DNA of 9,143 bases from Selenomonadaceae bacterium (lineage in GTDB: Bacteria; Bacillota; Negativicutes; Selenomonadales; Selenomonadaceae), in the NCBI GenBank assembly GCA_017390245.1, contig JAFPCE010000033.1:1-9143 (forward strand). The letters are read 5' to 3'. Made by a program: the position numbers and the translations under genes. Shown piece by piece: positions 5,097 to 9,143 of the stretch (its first letter is position 1; every line of letters starts with the position of its first letter). Under the pieces are notes generated by a model, which ran no database searches, had not been told where the DNA came from, and was given only the letters and a program-made list of their open reading frames with translations.

Positions 5097-8000
5097 ATGG
5101 AAGAAAAGACCAAGCTTCATAAATTCCGGATAACTCCGGCAAGATTCAGAATATTAGCCCAGCTTATGGCAGATATGGAAATGACCGCCCAGGAAAGAGA
5201 GATTCTGGCCCATGGTTTTATCCGTCATGTGGAGGTTACAGCAGAGACAAACCTGTGGGAAATTCTGTTCTGGACACCTGTCAATATTGACGAGGAGCTT
5301 TTGCAGCGGGGCAGTGCTTTTATTGAGAAACAGCATTCTGTTAATACGGTTATTTTCTACCAGAGCATCATCAAGCTGGAGAAAATCTTAGAGCAGAAAT
5401 GGGAAGCACTGGTGGACTATGTAACCAAGGACAGCCACAGCTGCAAGACTATTTTATTAAGCACCCGCAGGGTTTATCAGCCAGATAAGGTGATATTGCA
5501 GGTACAGGGAGATTTTGCTGTTATGTGCCTGGAGCATGCCCATATACGCCAGAAGCTACAGGAGGCTGCCATAAAGGTTATAGGTTATCCCCTTTACCTG
5601 GAGCTGCAGGCAGTTTATGAGGAAATTGAGCGTATAGAGCGTCCTAGTCTGGAGGATGATGAAAACTACAAGGCTGCACTGGCGGCTGTACAGAATGCTC
5701 CAAAGGCTGTTACCAGTCAGGGTTCTAAGGAAACTGGAGGCCGTAAATCTGGTGGCAGCAGTAACGCTGGCTCTTTTGGCGGTAATAGCAATGACAACAA
5801 AAAGAAGGGCTTCCGCCGCAAGAAAATTGTGGTGGGGGAAAAAGATTCACCACAGGTATTTGGCGAAAGTGCTGTGGGAGAAATTACGCCTATCAGCCAG
5901 ATTGAGGGTGAAATGCGTTCCGTGCTGGTACAGGGCTTTATTGCTGGTGTAGACGGCAAGGAATTTTCTACTACCAATTTACTGATTTTCTCCCTGGCTG
6001 ACAGCACTGAAGGCATATCCTGCAAGGCTTTCTTCAGTGATACAGATGACTTTCATCTGGTATTAGACAGGCTGAAAAAGGCTGCCAAAGGCGGTGCTGC
6101 AGTTAAAATAAAGGGTTCCGTACGATTTGATAAATTTGAAAATGACAATGTTTTAAATGCTGAATCAGTGCTGCTGATTGATACTGAATCCCGCAAGGAT
6201 GAGGCAGAGGAAAAGCGGGTGGAGCTGCACTGCCATACCAATATGAGTACCATGGATGCAGTTTCACCAGCGAAAAATCTAATAAAAACTGCTGCTAAAT
6301 GGGGCTGGCCAGCTATTGCCATTACAGATCATGGCTGTGTTCAGGCCTTCCCAGAGGCCATGGATGCTGCTAAAGACGCAGCCAAAGCCGGCAATCCTAT
6401 TAAGATAATTTATGGCGTAGAAGGCTATCTGGTAGGAGATGACTACCGTCAGAAAAGGGCTAACCATATCATTATTCTGGCAAAAAATCCTATAGGACTG
6501 AGAAATCTCTATAAATTAGTTTCATTCTCCAACCTGCGTTTTTTCTTTAAACGGCCAAGACTGCCTAAGCATCTCATAGAGGAATACAGGGAAGGTCTGA
6601 TTATTGGCTCTGCCTGCGAAGCTGGTGAGCTGATGCGGGCTATTGTGGATAAAGCACCGGAAGAGAAGCTGTTAGAGATTGCTTCTTTCTATGACTATCT
6701 GGAAATCCAGCCTATTGGCAACAATGCCTTTTACAAGCGGAAGGAAGAATACCCAGATATCCAGACTGATGAAGATTTAATCAACATGAATCTGAAGGTG
6801 GCTGAACTGGCACAGAAGCTGGGGAAAATGCTGGTTGCTACCTGTGACGTACATTTCAGAAATCCAGAAGATAGCATATACCGTGCCATCTTAATGGCAG
6901 GCAAGGGCTTTAAGGATGCTGACCAGCAGGCACCCCTTTATTTGCGTACCACAGAAGAGATGCTGGCGGAGTTCACCTATTTAGGAGAAGAGCTGGCTTA
7001 TGAAGCTGTTGTTACCAACCCTAGGAAGATTGCTGACAGTGTAGAGGTATTTAAGCCAATTCCTGATGGCCTGTATTCTCCAATGATTCCTGGAGCCGAT
7101 GAGGACATTACTAACATGACCTACGCCAAGGCCCATGCTCTCTATGGGGAAACTCTGCCCAAGGTGGTGCAGGACCGCATAGACCAGGAATTAAAGCCAA
7201 TTATTGCCCATGGCTTCTCTGTGCTGTATCTCATTGCCCATAAGCTGGTAAAAAAATCCAATATTGATGGTTACCTGGTAGGCTCACGAGGTTCTGTAGG
7301 TTCTTCCTTTGTTGCTACCATGACAGATATTACTGAGGTTAATCCGCTGCCACCACACTGGCGCTGTCCAAATTGCAAGCACAGCGACTTTGTGCTGGAT
7401 GGTTCCTACGGCTGTGGTTACGATTTGCCAGACAAGGATTGCCCTATCTGCGGTACACCTATGGTAAAGGATGGCCACGAAATCCCATTTGCCGTATTCC
7501 TGGGCTTCGATGGCGATAAGGTTCCAGATATTGACCTGAACTTCTCTGGTGAATACCAGCCAGTAGCTCACAAATATACTGAGGAGCTTTTTGGCAAGGA
7601 TAACGTATTCCGTGCCGGTTCTATTGCAACGGTAGCGGAAAAAACTGCCTACGGCTTTGTGCGTAAATACTACGATGAAAGGGGCATCAGCAAGCGTGAT
7701 GCCTATATTAACCACATGTCCACTGGCTGCCAGGGCGTTAAGCGTACCACTGGCCAGCATCCAGCAGGCATCATGGTAGTACCTCGTGATATGGATGTGC
7801 ATTTCTTTACACCGCTGCAGCATCCTGCTGATGACCAGACTAGCAGCACCATAACTACGCATTTTGACTATCATTCCATCAGCAGCCGTCTGGTTAAGCT
7901 GGATATACTGGGACATGATGATCCAACCGTTATTAAGCTGCTGGAAGATTTAACTCACAGAGATCCAAAGACTATTCCTTTTGATGATCCGGCAACCCTG

Positions 8001-8948
8001 AGTCTCTTTAACTGTACCAATGCCTTAGGTGTTACTCCAGAGCAGCTGGGGGCAAATTCAGGTACCTATGGAATTCCAGAGTTTCGTACCAGCTTTACCC
8101 GCCAGATGATTGATGATACCAATCCAAGGTGTTTTAGTGACCTGGTGCGTATTTCTGGTTTCTCCCATGGTACTGACGTATGGCTGGGCAATGCCCAGGA
8201 TTTAATCAAGGAAGGCACCTGTACCCTGCAGAATGCGATTTCTGCCCGCGATGACATTATGATTTATCTCATGCACAAGGGCGTAGATCCTCTGGCTTCT
8301 TTCAAGATTATGGAGAAGGTGCGTAAGGGCAAGGGCATTGAGCCAGATAAGGTAGAAATGCTCAGGGAAAATAATATTCCTGAATGGTATATTGAGTCCT
8401 GCCAGAAGATTAAATACATGTTCCCAAGAGCCCATGCTACAGCTTACGTTATGATGGCTTACCGCATTGCCTTCTGCAAGGTCCATTACCCACTGGCGTA
8501 TTATGCTGCATATTTTTCCATCCGTGCCGATGCCTTTGACTCAGATATTATCTCCCTGGGCCAGGAGGAAGTAGAGAGAAAAATGAAGCAGCTAGAGGCC
8601 AAGGATAAAATGGATGCGAAGGAGAAGGATCTCTATATTGTCTTGCAGCTGGCCTGGGAAATGTACATCCGGGGCTTTACCTGCAAGCGGGTAGATTTGT
8701 ATAAGTCCAAGGCTGACAGGTTCATTATGCTGCCTGAGGAAAAGGCACTGCTGCCACCGTTTACCACTTTAACTGGCCTGGGCAGCGTGGATGCTCACAA
8801 GATAGAGGAAGCCAGAAAAGACGGAGAGTTTAGCTCCATTGAGAACATGAAGAAACGCACTGAATGTAATAAGACCTCTGTGGAAGCTCTCAGAAGACAT
8901 GGGTGCCTGGAGGGCATGGAGGAGAGCGACCAGATGAGCCTCTTCTAA
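5097..8948 (+). CDS. polC: PolC-type DNA polymerase III alpha subunit lacking the DnaQ-like exonuclease insert
   Basis: This is the replicative chain-elongating polymerase of low-GC Gram-positives. The 1283 residues compare with about 1440 in the family. Domains: an N-terminal region (1-200), a Gly/Ser/Asn-rich linker (about 205-245), an OB fold (about 265-370), the PHP domain (about 375-590), the polymerase core, and a C-terminal tail. The core has a Cys4 zinc site (C757, C760, C782, C785), the catalytic PDIDLNFS with D811 and D813, and KLDILGHDD with D936, so polymerase activity is expected. PHP ligands H378, H380, D387, H412, E442, H457, C507, D584 and H586 are all present. The usual DnaQ-like exonuclease of nearly 200 residues between the E442 and H457 positions is reduced to 14 residues, with no disruption around it. 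The protein ends in QMSLF (1279-1283), the sliding-clamp motif. The ATG at 5097 is fixed by an in-frame TGA at 5082 and a GAGG RBS 10 bases upstream. No terminator follows. Confidence 0.96.
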   Translation: MEEKTKLHKFRITPARFRILAQLMADMEMTAQEREILAHGFIRHVEVTAETNLWEILFWTPVNIDEELLQRGSAFIEKQHSVNTVIFYQSIIKLEKILEQKWEALVDYVTKDSHSCKTILLSTRRVYQPDKVILQVQGDFAVMCLEHAHIRQKLQEAAIKVIGYPLYLELQAVYEEIERIERPSLEDDENYKAALAAVQNAPKAVTSQGSKETGGRKSGGSSNAGSFGGNSNDNKKKGFRRKKIVVGEKDSPQVFGESAVGEITPISQIEGEMRSVLVQGFIAGVDGKEFSTTNLLIFSLADSTEGISCKAFFSDTDDFHLVLDRLKKAAKGGAAVKIKGSVRFDKFENDNVLNAESVLLIDTESRKDEAEEKRVELHCHTNMSTMDAVSPAKNLIKTAAKWGWPAIAITDHGCVQAFPEAMDAAKDAAKAGNPIKIIYGVEGYLVGDDYRQKRANHIIILAKNPIGLRNLYKLVSFSNLRFFFKRPRLPKHLIEEYREGLIIGSACEAGELMRAIVDKAPEEKLLEIASFYDYLEIQPIGNNAFYKRKEEYPDIQTDEDLINMNLKVAELAQKLGKMLVATCDVHFRNPEDSIYRAILMAGKGFKDADQQAPLYLRTTEEMLAEFTYLGEELAYEAVVTNPRKIADSVEVFKPIPDGLYSPMIPGADEDITNMTYAKAHALYGETLPKVVQDRIDQELKPIIAHGFSVLYLIAHKLVKKSNIDGYLVGSRGSVGSSFVATMTDITEVNPLPPHWRCPNCKHSDFVLDGSYGCGYDLPDKDCPICGTPMVKDGHEIPFAVFLGFDGDKVPDIDLNFSGEYQPVAHKYTEELFGKDNVFRAGSIATVAEKTAYGFVRKYYDERGISKRDAYINHMSTGCQGVKRTTGQHPAGIMVVPRDMDVHFFTPLQHPADDQTSSTITTHFDYHSISSRLVKLDILGHDDPTVIKLLEDLTHRDPKTIPFDDPATLSLFNCTNALGVTPEQLGANSGTYGIPEFRTSFTRQMIDDTNPRCFSDLVRISGFSHGTDVWLGNAQDLIKEGTCTLQNAISARDDIMIYLMHKGVDPLASFKIMEKVRKGKGIEPDKVEMLRENNIPEWYIESCQKIKYMFPRAHATAYVMMAYRIAFCKVHYPLAYYAAYFSIRADAFDSDIISLGQEEVERKMKQLEAKDKMDAKEKDLYIVLQLAWEMYIRGFTCKRVDLYKSKADRFIMLPEEKALLPPFTTLTGLGSVDAHKIEEARKDGEFSSIENMKKRTECNKTSVEALRRHGCLEGMEESDQMSLF

Positions 8949-8964
8949 AATTTTTAAAAAAGTG

Positions 8965-8993
8965 TTGACAAGATATAGTCACATGCATATAAT
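8965..8993 (+). promoter_or_regulatory. consensus promoter of the tRNA operon
   Basis: TTGACA (8965-8970), a 17-base spacer and TATAAT (8988-8993) match the housekeeping sigma factor consensus perfectly. The predicted start is near 9000, giving a leader of about 34 bases before tRNA-Asp. It lies only 16 bases after the polC stop. Confidence 0.92.
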
Positions 8994-9001
8994 AAATACT
9001 G

Positions 9002-9031
9002 TTGTCGCTCAGATATGAAGAGCGGTGACAA
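9002..9031 (+). other. hairpin in the tRNA leader
   Basis: TTGTC and GCTC (9002-9010) can pair with GAGC (9020-9023) and GACAA (9027-9031), leaving a 3-base GGT bulge. The structure ends 2 bases before the mature tRNA-Asp, so it could affect 5' processing by RNase P. It has no T-run and is not a terminator. Confidence 0.45.
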
Positions 9032-9033
9032 GT

Positions 9034-9110
9034 GGCCCGGTAGTTTAGTTGGTTAGAATGCCGCCCTGTCACGGCGGAGGTCAGGGGTTCAAGTCCCCTT
9101 CGGGTCGCCA
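9034..9110 (+). tRNA. tRNA-Asp (anticodon GTC)
   Basis: The 77 bases fold as a complete tRNA. The acceptor arm GGCCCGG (9034-9040) pairs with TCGGGTC (9100-9106). The anticodon stem CCGCC/GGCGG (9061-9065, 9073-9077) holds loop CTGTCAC with GTC at 9068-9070. The T arm has GGTTCAAGT, and CCA is encoded at 9108-9110 after discriminator G9107. It is the first gene of a tRNA operon. Confidence 0.97.
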
Positions 9111-9114
9111 TTAT

Positions 9115-9143
9115 GCGGAAATAGCTCAGTTGGTAGAGCATCA
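9115..9143 (+). tRNA. second tRNA, 3' end outside the window (probably tRNA-Gly)
   Basis: After a 4-base gap, GCGGAAA (acceptor) TA GCTC AGTTGGTA GAGC is a typical tRNA 5' half with a paired D arm. The anticodon lies beyond the edge. The GCGGAAATAGCTCAG start followed by ATCA resembles Firmicutes tRNA-Gly(GCC), but other identities are not excluded. Confidence 0.82.

Noticed and set aside
7284..7916. 210-codon minus-strand ORF inside polC
   Set aside because: It is fully antisense to the conserved catalytic core of PolC, with no RBS or recognisable domain; a shadow of codon bias.
8890..9141. 83-codon minus-strand ORF over the tRNA genes and polC end
   Set aside because: Its central part is the reverse complement of tRNA-Asp; the RRGLEPLTSAVTGRHSNQ-type peptide is a well-known false protein from antisense tRNA.

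Overview
The window looks like chromosomal DNA of a low- to moderate-GC Bacillota (Firmicutes). The evidence is a PolC-type replicative DNA polymerase, a Y-family polymerase paired with a YolD-like gene, strong purine-rich Shine-Dalgarno sites, and TTGACA/TATAAT promoters. An anaerobic lineage such as the Negativicutes is a guess and cannot be settled from this sequence.

Layout. (1) Positions 1-992 (+) hold the C-terminal three quarters of an AAA ATPase of the AAA_14/DUF4143 type, cut by the left edge. It is more AT-rich than the polymerase genes. (2) Positions 993-1299 are mostly non-coding. They contain a leftward promoter/RBS/ATG cassette that leads only into a 27-codon ORF, and a bidirectional terminator where the ATPase and the next gene converge. 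(3) Positions 1300-2613 (-) encode a two-helix membrane diguanylate cyclase (GGDEF). Its true N-terminus appears to be separated from the body by a small frameshift. (4) Positions 2705-2995 are very AT-rich and gene-free, and end in a hairpin plus T-run that is oriented as a plus-strand terminator. (5) Positions 3035-4827 (-) form a two-gene translesion-synthesis operon: a UmuC-like Y-family polymerase, then a YolD-like small protein with a GTG start. (6) Positions 4828-5096 form a divergent promoter region. (7) Positions 5097-8948 (+) encode PolC. (8) Positions 8965-9143 (+) hold a consensus promoter driving tRNA-Asp(GTC) and a second tRNA cut by the right edge.

How it fits together. The core is a divergent pair of DNA polymerase units, replicative PolC and translesion Y-family polymerase plus YolD. 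Both polymerases carry a QxSLF-type sliding-clamp motif at or near the C-terminus, so they probably compete for the same clamp. The main oddity is that this PolC lacks the DnaQ-like 3'-5' exonuclease normally inserted in the PHP domain. All nine expected PHP metal ligands are present, which suggests proofreading by the PHP domain or by a separate exonuclease. No CRISPR array, insertion sequence or obvious multi-gene defence system is visible.
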